A stretch of DNA of 64,000 bases, taken from the NCBI GenBank assembly GCA_034769895.1, contig CM068367.1:705406885-705470884 (forward strand). Reading direction: 5' to 3'. The notes beneath the pieces were generated by a model, which was not told where the DNA came from, searched no databases, and was given only the letters and a program-made list of their open reading frames with translations. Both the position numbers and the translations under genes were made by a program. Positions within the stretch are counted from its first letter, which is position 1; every line of letters begins with the position of its first letter. Of this stretch, positions 36,991-46,813 are shown in pieces. The DNA comes from Magicicada septendecula (taxonomy: Eukaryota; Arthropoda; Insecta; Hemiptera; Cicadidae).

Positions 36991-37648
36991 CGATAAAAAT
37001 CGTGTACATTAAAAAACGTTGGATTCTCAGTATGTCAGGTTGCCAGCTGACAACGCAGTCAACCTGTACGAACATCCACGGAAAGAAACGAAAATAAGCG
37101 AAGCAGTCGGTATGCCTCAGGGGCTAAGGTTTAGTCTGTGTAGTTCATAAAACACGGAAAAGAAGGAATGAAGTTAGAACGTGAAAAGTACATTGTAGTG
37201 GCTTGTGACAACTCTCATCAGTTAAGCGCATTAGCTGTCGGCCACGCAGGCTCATCTGCTGTTGCTTCCTAATGGGAGACATTCTGCTGTTCTTTGCTAC
37301 CTAATGCGAGACATTAGTGGTTTCTCCGCATCAGTTGCGTCGAGTAAGCTGATGCCGTTGTTTCGGGCCATCCTTAGTTGCACGCCTGGAACTGTTACAA
37401 TAATACAACTACTCTTCAGCCACAGTACCGCTCAAAATAAATTATTGTTTCAGTGTATCAAAATTGATACTGTGATTACTGTGGGACTATGGAGGTTAGA
37501 GAAATAAGCTAAAATGTATTAATTTATCGTGTCGTATTCCGTTTAATCGAGCGAAATCTCTAAAAACTTATGAGCGTCCCGAAACAGTTTTTCGGGACAC
37601 CGTATGTTATGATGAAAAACTGAGACAATCCCGGTTTTCCGGGACGTT

Positions 37649-37659
37649 TGGTCACCCTA
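37649..37659 (-). repeat. Transposon end TAGGGTGACCA (inverted)
   Basis: On the minus strand it reads TAGGGTGACCAAACGTCCCG, matching the first 13 bases at 28180. The adjoining 37560-37650 contains further CCCGG/CCGGG inverted copies. The flanks of the two ends do not match, so a target duplication is not demonstrated. Confidence 0.4.
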
Positions 37660-37739
37660 TTACAACCATTCTTTAATATGTTTACGAGATTCTCCAATTT
37701 TATTTGCATTAATTCAGACCGTAGTAATTGGAACTAGGT

Positions 37740-39060
37740 TTTAATTCCGGTACTTCGAATAAATACAGCCTTTAATGTTATATACAGCCTTTTATCCATA
37801 CAATAATTTAATGTACACAAAGGAAACGTTTGTTGTCTAATTAATTTTAAAAATCTAAAAGTTTAAGTTAGATTGTTAAACGTAGACACAACCTCCAAAA
37901 ATCGTCTCTGTAACGTAATTATGTGCGATAAATGGAAAGTAATTTCTGTACTTCCAATAAATACACCCTTTTAATGTACACTGACAAAGTAAATTTTATT
38001 TAAGTTACATTATCGTACATAACCTCCATAAACTGCTATTAGTTACTTGTGAAGAAAACGTGTAGTACACACATGAATGTTAATATAAACAGCCATGAGT
38101 ACACATCGGACACTGAAGTTAAGTACAAACGCGGAGACGGAAGTTTGATTGTGCTGTTGTTATTTTTCCGTGTTCGATGTGTACTAGAACTGTTTTCTTC
38201 ACAAGTAACTAATGCCAGGTTATGTAGACAATGTAACTTAAATAAAATTTACTTTGTTAGTGTACAATAAAAGGGTGTATTTACTGGAAGTACAGAAATA
38301 ATTTTCCATTTATCGCACATAATTACGGTACACAGACGATTTTTGGAGGTTGTGTCTACGTTTAACAATGCAACTTAACCTTTTAGATTTTTAAAATTAA
38401 TTAGATTTAACAAAAATTACCTTTGTTAGTGTACATTAAATTATTGTATGGATACAAGGCTGCTGTACATAACATTAAAGGCTGTATTTATTCGAAGTAC
38501 CGGAATTAAAACCTAGTTCCAATTTAGAACGTAGACCTATAACCTATTTGCATATTTTATTGGGGTTTATTGGCACATATTTTATTAAAAGGGTGTATTT
38601 ATTGGAAGTACAGAAATTATTTTCCATTTATCGCACATAATTACGGTACACAGACGATTTTTGGAGGTTGTGTCTACGTTTAACAATGCAACTTAACCTT
38701 TTAGATTTTTAAAATTAATTAGATTTAACAAAAATTTCCTTTGTTAGTGTACATTCAAAGGCTGTATTTATTGTATGGATAAAAGGCTGTATATACATTA
38801 AAGGCTGTATTTATTCGAATTAAAACCTATCGGTACTTCCAATTTAGAACGTATAACCTAGTAGGCTACGTTATTCGTACATACAGTATTTTATTGGAGT
38901 TTATTGGTACATATTTTATTAAAAGGGTGTATTTATTGGAAGTACAGAAATTAGTTTCCATTTATCGCACATAATTACGGTACAGAGACGATTTTGGGAG
39001 GTTGTGTCTACGTTTAATTATCTAACTTAACCTTTTAGATTTTTAAAATTAATTAGACTT
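37740..39060. repeat. Satellite-like repeat array, left cluster
   Basis: Repeated units carry TTATTGGAAGTACAGAAAT, ATTTATCGCACATAATTACG and GAGGTTGTGTCTACGTTTAA. Units start near 38266, 38586 and 38935 in one orientation, and 37740-38050 holds one in the opposite orientation, so the cluster is palindromic around about 38150. Period is roughly 320-360 bp with shorter forms. The same family occurs at 49490-50230, 53890-54477 and 56221-56480. Confidence 0.7.
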
Positions 39061-39269
39061 GTAGGGGTGTGCATGGCAGAACTACTTGTAGGGGTGTGCA
39101 CCCACTTTATAATCATATTTTTGGTAACACTGAGAACTTTAAGCCTTCTTTTATGCTTAAACAAATTATATATACACTTAATTATAGAAAAGCAAAAAGC
39201 AAATATGTAATTCAAAAGACTAATTTGCTCTAATAAACACATGCTGAAGTTAAAAACAAAAGAGTTTTT
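38155..39269. repeat. Giant inverted repeat, left arm, outer part
   Basis: The reverse complement of about 53694-54490 joined to 56221-56530. It contains the empty site for the LINE at 54491 (GGCTGCTGTACAT near 38470-38482). The arm continues after the PLE complex at 46851. Confidence 0.75.
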
Positions 39270-39343
39270 TAATGAAGAAATTTGTGTTAGTGGTTGAAAT
39301 CACAATCAGAATGATCACAGTTGCACACCACTATATAAAAATT

Positions 39344-39391
39344 ATCCCGATTAGCGCTTTCAAGCCTCACAGCCCATCGTCAGATCGGAAT
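39344..39391 (-). ncRNA. Hammerhead ribozyme-like motif, PLE pseudo-LTR copy 1
   Basis: 48 nt on the minus strand: ATTCCGAT, CTGACGA, a weak stem II, GAAA, GCGCTA, ATCGGGAT. ATTCCGAT and ATCGGGAT form an 8-bp stem I with one G-U. Identical to the copies at 42185, 43580 and 46766. Confidence 0.65.
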
Positions 39392-39706
39392 AGGCAGAAA
39401 TTATTTTAAAAACAAACCCTTCACCCCTCTCCCCACCCTGCTCACACACAACAAGCTATAATATAAATGACCCTTCCCCACCCCCTAAACCCTGTCCCAC
39501 ACCATCTGTACAGTTACATATTTTTCTAGCAAATTCCTTGTGTTTCAGTGTGTGTGTGTGTGTGTGTATGTGTGTGTGTGTGTGCATCCTTTTAAACTTA
39601 CCCAACTTCCTCTCCACACACATGGGTCAGTCACACACCCTTATTTTAACCATCCAATTAGTACTATGCAAATAATTCTTAATCTTATCTATCTGTCCTC
39701 TATCAT

Positions 39707-41690
39707 TTACTTCTTAATCATGTTATAAAATATTTCTTCATTATCAAATTTAATTTTAATATTAATTAAATTGTCTAACCTTTTTTCTCTTTCTTTTAAT
39801 ATTTCTAACTCCTCTCTAAGCTTCCTTTCAACTGTGTTATTTACTACTTTTACAATTTCGTATTCTTCCAAAGGATTAACAAACTTATGGTTGTCTTCTA
39901 TGAAATGTCTTGCATATAACGAATTGGTTGTTCTATTACCTTCTCCACGTTTGTGGTCAGACAACCTGCATACGAATTTTCGTCCTGTCTCACCTAGGTA
40001 CACTTTGTTGCATTCTTTACATTTTAATTTATAAATTCCGCTTTTCTGTAATACTGGAATTTTTTCTATATTCTTATTCCTTATCTTATCAAATACCGTT
40101 TCACATTTTTTAATAGCTATATCTACTCCATATTTATTAAAACATTTTATAATTTTTCTAGTATGTGAACCTATGTATGTCAATGACCCTGCATAATTCT
40201 TTTGTTCTGGTTCTATTTTAGCTTTTTGTATGTTAACCCTTTTCATAACTTTATCCACTATGTTGGTGTTATAATTATTATTCCTTACAATTCCCTTTAT
40301 CGTTTTTAACTCCCTAACTTTTGATTCGGTCTCTTTTAAACACTTCTGAGCTCTGTAACAAAATGTATTGATTGCCGCCATTTTATATCTATATGGGTGG
40401 TAAGACTCTCTTGGTATAATTATATCAGAATACGACTCTTTCCTAAATATCCCAAACTGTAGTTTCTCATTATCCTTAATTTCTATGTTCAAATCTAAGT
40501 AATTTATTTTCTTACCTCCTATCTCTTCTTTAAATTGTAAGTTTTTATCCTTATTATTTACCTCATTTATAAACTCATGCACTTCTTCTATGCTTCCTTC
40601 CCAAATTACTAATACATCATCAACGTATCTAGACCATAATTTTATATTGTCTTTATACTTAGTGGAAGTTATTAATTGCTTTTCAAAATCATTCATGTAT
40701 ATTTCAGCAAGAATAGGGGATAATGAAGACCCCATAGGTAAACCTTTTTTCTGTATATAAAACTTGTTATTAAACCTAAAATAGTTCTGATTTACACATT
40801 CTTTAATTACTTTCATCAACTGCTTTTTATACCTGTCGTCTCCCATATTATTATCGTTTATTAACTTAATAACTTTATTTACTGTGATATTGGTAAACAT
40901 GTCCTTAACATCCAGTGATATCAATTTTGTATTTACATTAATCCTAATATTTTCTAATTTTTCTATCAATTTTACATTATTCTCTATGTTGTATTTTGTC
41001 CCACTCTCTCAGTACTCTGCTAACTTCCTTTGATAATTTATAAATAGGTGCATTAATAAAAGAAACAATCGGTCTAATTGGTTTTCCTTCTTTATGTATC
41101 TTAACCTGACTTTTAAAAGTTGGTGCTGTTGGATTACTTTCCAATAAATACTTTTTCTTATTTTCTTCTATAAATGTTATCTGTTTCATCATTTGTTTTA
41201 TCCTTGACTGGTACTTACTTGTATAATCATACTTTATTTCCTCGTATGGTCCTTCCCTTATAAATTCTTCCGTTTTCTTTATGTATTCGTCCTTTCTCAG
41301 TAGTACCATTGTATTTCCTTTGTCCGCCTTCGTAACTATAATATCATTTTTCTTTATTTTATTCTTTAGTTTAGTTACAGTTGATTTGATTTTTTGTTCA
41401 TTTTTTGAATTATACAAACTTTTCTTAAATATTTTATCTACTACATTATTTCTTTTTTTATCATTTTCATTTCCTAGTTTTTGTATTATGCTTTCGCATT
41501 CAATAATCGTTTTTTCTTGATTTAATTCTGGTGGCGGTGCGTATTTTAAGCCTTTTGCTAACATTTCTTTTTCTTCTGTATTGAAATTCACCTCTGTAAG
41601 GTTTATTACTCTTTTTTCATAGTTATTCTTAGAGAGGTGTTCCTTTTTTACTTCGTTCTTTCTTATTAATTTATTTAACTTATCTACCAT
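39707..41690 (-). pseudogene. PLE-A reverse transcriptase/GIY-YIG, frameshifted
   Basis: ORF2 of PLE-A starts at ATG 41690 (MVDKLNKLIRK). About 11 bases missing near 41010 relative to PLE-B shift the frame after VSRVLRE, and coding resumes in a different frame near 40969. A further small in-frame loss lies near 41447. RT motifs: RPIVSFINAPIYKL, SLDVKDMFTNITV, the LPMGSSLSPILAEIY block, WSRYVDDVLVIW, NYLDLNI. The GIY-YIG domain is GIYKLKCKEC, then VYLGETGRKF. Unlike PLE-B this copy keeps its natural C-terminus (FDNEEIFYNMIKK). Confidence 0.8.
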
Positions 41691-42097
41691 TTTTTTATTT
41701 TTTTTTTCAATTTCTTTTCTACGTACCCCAAACCAAAATTATATAATATTTCTTCTAACTCTACATACGAGTATATTCTTAACAATTCTATGTGTCTGTC
41801 ATATAATTCCCTATTATATCTATTGATTAAGCCGTAGAGTGACCTTATTTCCAGTTTTATCCACAACTTCTCGCTTTGTTCTTTTACTTTTTTGGCTACA
41901 TTGTTCTTATTTTTAATTTTAACTTGAGCGTACTTTGGGATGACATTATTATCCAGACATTGTTTATTAAACCATATTTTACTTAAAACCCTCTTCAATT
42001 TAACTTTTAACTTAAGATATTTAAAAACTTTACTTACCTTATTGTTGTCGTTTATTACCTCATTGTTGTTGCCCATTACCTGTAGTCGATTGCACAT
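41684..42097 (-). CDS. PLE-A ORF1
   Basis: 137 residues from ATG 42097 (MCNRLQVMGN), Lys/Asn-rich and helical, with WFNKQCLDNNVIPKYAQVKI and a charged C-terminus ending KKIKKW. Its stop overlaps the start of ORF2 (ATGGTAG), and both PLE copies have this overlap. Penelope-like elements often have an extra N-terminal region upstream of RT, so this may be either a separate ORF1 or the N-terminus of one polyprotein made by frameshift. Confidence 0.6.
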   Translation of the reverse strand: MCNRLQVMGNNNEVINDNNKVSKVFKYLKLKVKLKRVLSKIWFNKQCLDNNVIPKYAQVKIKNKNNVAKKVKEQSEKLWIKLEIRSLYGLINRYNRELYDRHIELLRIYSYVELEEILYNFGLGYVEKKLKKKIKKW

Positions 42098-42184
42098 CTT
42101 AACAGACGTTTAATGAAGAAATTTGTGTTAGTGGTTGAAATCACAATCAGAATGATCACAGTTGCACACCACTATATAAAAATT

Positions 42185-42232
42185 ATCCCGATTAGCGCTT
42201 TCAAGCCTCACAGCCCATCGTCAGATCGGAAT
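42185..42232 (-). ncRNA. Hammerhead ribozyme-like motif, PLE pseudo-LTR copy 2
   Basis: The same 48-nt motif as at 39344-39391, in the upstream pseudo-LTR of PLE-A. CTGACGA, GAAA and the 8-bp stem I are unchanged. Confidence 0.65.
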
Positions 42233-42402
42233 AAGCAGAAATTATTTTAAAAACAAACGCTTCACCCCTCTCCCCACCCTGGTCACACACAACAAGCTAT
42301 AATATAAATGACCCTTCCCCACCCCCTAAACCCTGTCCCACACCATCTGTACAGTTACATATTTTTCTAGCAAAAAAAATAGATCTCTTCCTATCCTAGA
42401 AG

Positions 42403-43164
42403 AGATAGGAGGTAAGAAAATAAATTACTTAGATTTGAACATAGAAATTAAGGATAATGAGAAACTACAGTTTGGGATATTTAGGAAAGAGTCGTATTCT
42501 GATATAATTATACCAAGAGAGTCTAACCACCCATATAGATATAAAATGGCGGCAATCAATACATTTTGTTACAGAGCTCAGAAGTGTTTAAAAGAGACCA
42601 AATCAAAAGTTAGGGAGTTAAAAACGATAAAGGGAATTGTAAGGAATAATAATTATAACACCAACATAGTGGATAAAGTTATGAAAAGGGTTAACATACA
42701 AAAAGCTAAAATAGAACCAGAACAAAAGAATTATGCAGGGTCATTGACATACATAGGTTCACATACTAGAAAAATTATAAAATGTTTTAATAAATATGGA
42801 GTAGATATAGCTATTAAAAAATGTGAAACGGTATTTGATAAGATAAGGAATAAGAATATAGAAAAAATTCCAGTATTACAGAAAAGCGGAATTTATAAAT
42901 TAAAATGTAAAAATGCAACAAAAGTGTACCTAGGTGACAGGACGAAAATTCGTATGCAGGTTGTCTGACCACAAACGTGGAGAAGGTAATAGAACAACCA
43001 ATTCGTTATATGCAAGACATTTCATAGAAGACAACCATAAGTTTGTTAATCCTTTGGAAGAATACGAAATTGTAAAAGTAGTAAATAACACAGTTGAAAG
43101 GAAGCTTAGAGAGGAGTTAGAAATATTAAAAGAAAAGAGAAAAAAGGTTAGACAATTTAATTAA
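42403..43164 (+). pseudogene. PLE-B' 5'-truncated RT C-terminus and GIY-YIG
   Basis: Homology to PLE-B begins at the EEIGGKKINYLDLNIEIK region, so the RT catalytic core is absent. The connecting region and GIY-YIG (GIYKLKCKNATKVYLGD) follow. A short deletion near 42940 shifts the frame between the two parts (42435-42968 and 42934-43164), and another shift near 43136 alters the C-terminus. This copy lies directly upstream of a full pseudo-LTR and PLE-B, the usual partial-tandem arrangement of PLEs. Confidence 0.75.
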
Positions 43165-43341
43165 TATTAAAATTAAATTTTGATAATGAAGAAATATTTT
43201 ATAACATGATTAAGAAGTAAATGATAGAGGACAGATAGATAAGATTAAGAATTATTTGCATAGTACTAATTGGATGGTTAAAATAAGGGTGTGTGACTGA
43301 CCCATGTGTGTGGAGAGGAAGTAGGGTAAGTTTAAAAGGAT

Positions 43342-43423
<82 letters not shown>
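43342..43423 (+). repeat. (CA)n microsatellite in PLE-B' 3' region
   Basis: About 41 uninterrupted CA units. The same position in PLE-B has a similarly long tract (46532-46609), and PLE-A has a shorter interrupted GT tract (39547-39583), so the microsatellite belongs to the element. Confidence 0.9.
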
Positions 43424-43425
<2 letters not shown>

Positions 43426-43579
43426 AAACACAAGGAATTTGCTAGAAAAATATGTAACTGTACAGATGGTGTGGGACAGGGTTTAGGGGGTGGGGAAGGG
43501 TCATTTATATTATAGCTTGTTGTGTGTGACCAGGGTGGGGAGAGGGGTGAAGGGTTTGTTTTTAAAATAATTTCTGCCT

Positions 43580-43627
43580 ATTCCGATCTGACGATGGGCT
43601 GTGAGGCTTGAAAGCGCTAATCGGGAT
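43580..43627 (+). ncRNA. Hammerhead ribozyme-like motif, PLE pseudo-LTR copy 3
   Basis: Stem I 5' strand ATTCCGAT (43580-43587), CTGACGA, stem II region of 15 nt that can pair as GGGCU with GGCUU using three wobbles, GAAA, a palindromic AGCGCT that serves as a minimal stem III, A at the predicted cleavage position, and ATCGGGAT (43620-43627) closing stem I. Penelope-like elements are known to carry hammerheads in their pseudo-LTRs. A stem III without a loop implies activity as a dimer, if active. Confidence 0.65.
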
Positions 43628-43715
43628 AATTTTTATATAGTGGTGTGCAACTGTGATCATTCTGATTGTGATTTCAACCACTAACACAAATTTCTTCATT
43701 TAAACGTCTGTTAAG

Positions 43716-44131
43716 ATGTGCAATCGACTACAGGTAATGGGCAACAACAATGAGGTAATAAACGACAACAATAAGGTAAGTAAAGTTTTTAAATATCTTA
43801 AGTTAAAAGTTAAATTGAAGAGGGTTTTAAGTAAAATATGGTTTAATAAACAATGTCTGGATAATAATGTCATCCCAAAGTACGCTCAAGTTAAAATTAA
43901 AAATAAGAAACAATGTAGCCAAAAAAAGTAAAAGAACAAAGCGAGAAGTTGTGGATAAAACTGGAAATAAGGTCACTCTACGGCTTAATCAATAGATATA
44001 ATAGGGAATTATATGACAGACACATAGAATTGTTAAGAATATACTCGTATGTAGAGTTAGAAGAAATATTATATAATTTTGGTTTGGGGTACGTAGAAAA
44101 GAAATTGGAAAAAAAAATAAAAAAATGGTAG
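43716..44131 (+). pseudogene. PLE-B ORF1, frameshifted
   Basis: Same protein as PLE-A ORF1, starting at ATG 43716. A small shift near 43910 (after KIKNK, where PLE-A reads NNVAKKVKEQ) moves coding to the frame seen at 43949-44131. It ends KKIKKW with the stop overlapping the ATG of ORF2 (44125), as in PLE-A. Confidence 0.65.
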
Positions 44132-46131
44132 ATAAGTTAAATAAATTAATAAGAAAGAACGAAGTAAAAAAGGAACACCTCTCTAAGAATAACTATGAAA
44201 AAAGAGTAATAAACCTTACAGAGGTGAATTTCAATACAGAAGAAAAAGAAATGTTAGCAAAAGGCTTAAAATACGCACCGCCACCAGAATTAAATCAAGA
44301 AAAAACGATTATTGAATGCGAAAGCATAATACAAAAACTAGGAAATGAAAATGATAAAAAAAGAATAAGGTGGGAAGTAGGGAATGTAGTAGATAAAATA
44401 TTTAAGAAAAGGTTGTATAATTCAAAAAATGAACAAAAAATCAAATCAACTGTAACTAAACTAAAGAATAAAATAAAGAAAAATGATATTATAGTTACGA
44501 AGGCGGACAAAGGAAATACAATGGTACTACTGAGAAAGGACGAATACATAAAGAAAACGGAAGAATTTATAAGGGAAGGACCATACGAGGAAATAAAGTA
44601 TGATTATACAAGTAAGTACCAGTCAAGGATAAAACAAATGATGAAACAGATAACATTTATAGAAGAAAATAAGAAAAAGTATTTATTGGAAAGTAATCCA
44701 ACAGCACCAACTTTTAAAAGTCAGGTTAAGATACATAAAGAAGGAAAACCAATTAGACCGATTGTTTCTTTTATTAATGCACCTATTTATAAATTATCAA
44801 AGGAAGTTAGCAGAGTACTGAGAGAGAAATATGAATTTGGGACAAAATACAACATAGAGAATAATGTAAAATTGATAGAAAAATTAGAAAATATTAGGAT
44901 TAATGTAAATACAAAATTGATATCACTGGATGTTAAGGACATGTTTACCAATATCACAGTAAATAAAGTTATTAAGTTAATAAACGATAATAATATGGGA
45001 GAAGACAGGTATAAAAAGCAGTTGATGAAAGTAATTAAAGAATGTGTAAATCAGAACTATTTTAGGTTTAATAACAAGTTTTATATACAGAAAAAAGGTT
45101 TACCTATGGGGTCTTCATTATCCCCTATTCTTGCTGAAATATACATGAATGATTTTGAAAAGCAATTAATAACTTCCACTAAGTATAAAGACAATATAAA
45201 ATTATGGTCTAGATACGTTGATGATGTATTAGTAATTTGGGAAGGAAGCATAGAAGAAGTGCATGAGTTTATAAATGAGGTAAATAATAAGGATAAAAAC
45301 TTACAATTTAAAGAAGAGATAGGAGGTAAGAAAATAAATTACTTAGATTTGAACATAGAAATTAAGGATAATGAGAAACTACAGTTTGGGATATTTAGGA
45401 AAGAGTCGTATTCTGATATAATTATACCAAGAGAGTCTTACCACCCATATAGATATAAAATGGCGGCAATCAATACATTTTGTTACAGAGCTCAGAAGTG
45501 TTTAAAAGAGACCGAATCAAAAGTTAGGGAGTTAAAAACGATAAAGGGAATTGTAAGGAATAATAATTATAACACCAACATAGTGGATAAAGTTATGAAA
45601 AGGGTTAACATACAAAAAGCTAAAATAGAACCAGAACAAAAGAATTATGCAGGGTCATTGACATACATAGGTTCACATACTAGAAAAATTATAAAATGTT
45701 TTAATAAATATGGAGTAGATATAGCTATTAAAAAATGTGAAACGGTATTTGATAAGATAAGGAATAAGAATATAGAAAAAATTCCAGTATTACAGAAAAG
45801 CGGAATTTATAAATTAAAATGTAAAGAATACAACAAAATGTACCTAGGTGAGACAGGACGAAAATTCGTATGCAGGTTGTCTGACCACAAACGTGGAGAA
45901 GGTAATAGAACAACCAATTCGTTATATGCAAGACATTTCATAGAAGACAACCATAAGTTTGTTAATCCTTTGGAAGAATACGAAATTGTAAAAGTAGTAA
46001 ATAACACAGTTGAAAGGAAGCTTAGAGAGGAGTTAGAAATATTAAAAGAAAGAGAAAAAAGGTTAGACAATTTAATTAATATTAAAATTAAATTCTTGGA
46101 TTTTGTTGTCCATGACGTGTCCGTTACTTAA
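44125..46131 (+). CDS. PLE-B ORF2: reverse transcriptase with GIY-YIG endonuclease
   Basis: 668 residues, uninterrupted. The N-terminal Lys-rich region has TKADKGNTMVLL (about 130). RT follows: TFKSQVKIHKEGKPIRPIVS (about 200), SLDVKDMFTNITV, the KGLPMGSSLSPILAEIY block, WSRYVDDVLVIW with catalytic Asp-Asp, NYLDLNI. The connector region has RESYHPYRYKMAAINTF. The nuclease domain is GIYKLKCKEYNKMYLGETGR, then CRLSDHKRGEGNRT and ARHF. This is the standard single-chain Penelope architecture. The last 12 residues after IKIKF come from an insert at 46095, so the natural C-terminus is lost. The best-preserved PLE protein here. Confidence 0.88.
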   Translation: MVDKLNKLIRKNEVKKEHLSKNNYEKRVINLTEVNFNTEEKEMLAKGLKYAPPPELNQEKTIIECESIIQKLGNENDKKRIRWEVGNVVDKIFKKRLYNSKNEQKIKSTVTKLKNKIKKNDIIVTKADKGNTMVLLRKDEYIKKTEEFIREGPYEEIKYDYTSKYQSRIKQMMKQITFIEENKKKYLLESNPTAPTFKSQVKIHKEGKPIRPIVSFINAPIYKLSKEVSRVLREKYEFGTKYNIENNVKLIEKLENIRINVNTKLISLDVKDMFTNITVNKVIKLINDNNMGEDRYKKQLMKVIKECVNQNYFRFNNKFYIQKKGLPMGSSLSPILAEIYMNDFEKQLITSTKYKDNIKLWSRYVDDVLVIWEGSIEEVHEFINEVNNKDKNLQFKEEIGGKKINYLDLNIEIKDNEKLQFGIFRKESYSDIIIPRESYHPYRYKMAAINTFCYRAQKCLKETESKVRELKTIKGIVRNNNYNTNIVDKVMKRVNIQKAKIEPEQKNYAGSLTYIGSHTRKIIKCFNKYGVDIAIKKCETVFDKIRNKNIEKIPVLQKSGIYKLKCKEYNKMYLGETGRKFVCRLSDHKRGEGNRTTNSLYARHFIEDNHKFVNPLEEYEIVKVVNNTVERKLREELEILKEREKRLDNLINIKIKFLDFVVHDVSVT

Positions 46132-46357
46132 ATATCGCACGCATTATTCGAACACATCTCACCACACACACACACACAGCTTCAATCTTTCGAAACACTT
46201 TCTCGTCGCCAACAACAAGACGAGCAGCGCTACTAACGACAGCCTCTGATGAAGCCTTCTATAGGTGAAAGCCGGTTTAGGCTGTAAGGTAAAACTTTAC
46301 GTTTTTACTTATAAAAAACATTGTGTTCCGAGTCGTCAATATTATAGTGATATTTAA
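46095..46357 (+). mobile_element. Insert in PLE-B with a second hammerhead-like motif
   Basis: PLE-A lacks this 263-bp segment. It is flanked by AAAATTAAATT on both sides (ending 46094 and again at about 46360-46371), consistent with a target duplication. It contains a short CA tract (46165-46178) and CTGATGA...GAAA. It looks like the severely 5'-truncated 3' end of another Penelope-like family. No coding capacity; it replaces the PLE-B stop. Confidence 0.55.
46239..46290 (+). ncRNA. Hammerhead-like motif in the PLE-B insert
   Basis: ACAGCCT (46239-46245), CTGATGA (46246-46252), a 14-nt region with stem CCT/AGG, GAAA (46267-46270), GCCGGTTT, then AGGCTGT, which pairs perfectly with ACAGCCT to form a 7-bp stem I. 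Stem III would be a near-palindrome (AGCCGGTT). One extra base lies before stem II, as in the other two families here. Confidence 0.5.
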
Positions 46358-46531
46358 TTAAAATTAAATTTGATAATGAAGAAATATTTTATAACATGAT
46401 TAAGAAGTAAATGATAGAGGACAGATAGATAAGATTAAGAATTATTTGCATAGTACTAATTGGATGGTTAAAATAAGGGTGTGTGACTGACCCATGTGTG
46501 TGGAGAGGAAGTAGGGTAAGTTTAAAAGGAT

Positions 46532-46609
<78 letters not shown>
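46532..46609 (+). repeat. (CA)n microsatellite in PLE-B 3' region
   Basis: About 39 uninterrupted CA units at the same relative position as in PLE-B', between the 3' UTR and the terminal pseudo-LTR. Confidence 0.9.
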
Positions 46610-46611
<2 letters not shown>

Positions 46612-46765
46612 AACCACAAGGAATTTGCTAGAAAAATATGTAACTGTACAGATGGTGTGGGACAGGGTTTAGGGGGTGGGGAAGGGTCATTTATATTATA
46701 GCTTGTTGTGTGTGAGCAGGGTGGGGAGAGGGGTGAAGGGTTTGTTTTTAAAATAATTTCTGCCT

Positions 46766-46813
46766 ATTCCGATCTGACGATGGGCTGTGAGGCTTGAAAG
46801 CGCTAATCGGGAT
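46766..46813 (+). ncRNA. Hammerhead ribozyme-like motif, PLE pseudo-LTR copy 4
   Basis: Same 48-nt motif as the other three copies, in the downstream pseudo-LTR of PLE-B, which ends 37 bp later at the insertion junction. Confidence 0.65.

Noticed and set aside
43199..43423. Cys-Val repeat frame opposite PLE-B'
   Set aside because: Antisense translation of the (CA)n tract; same for 46389-46619.
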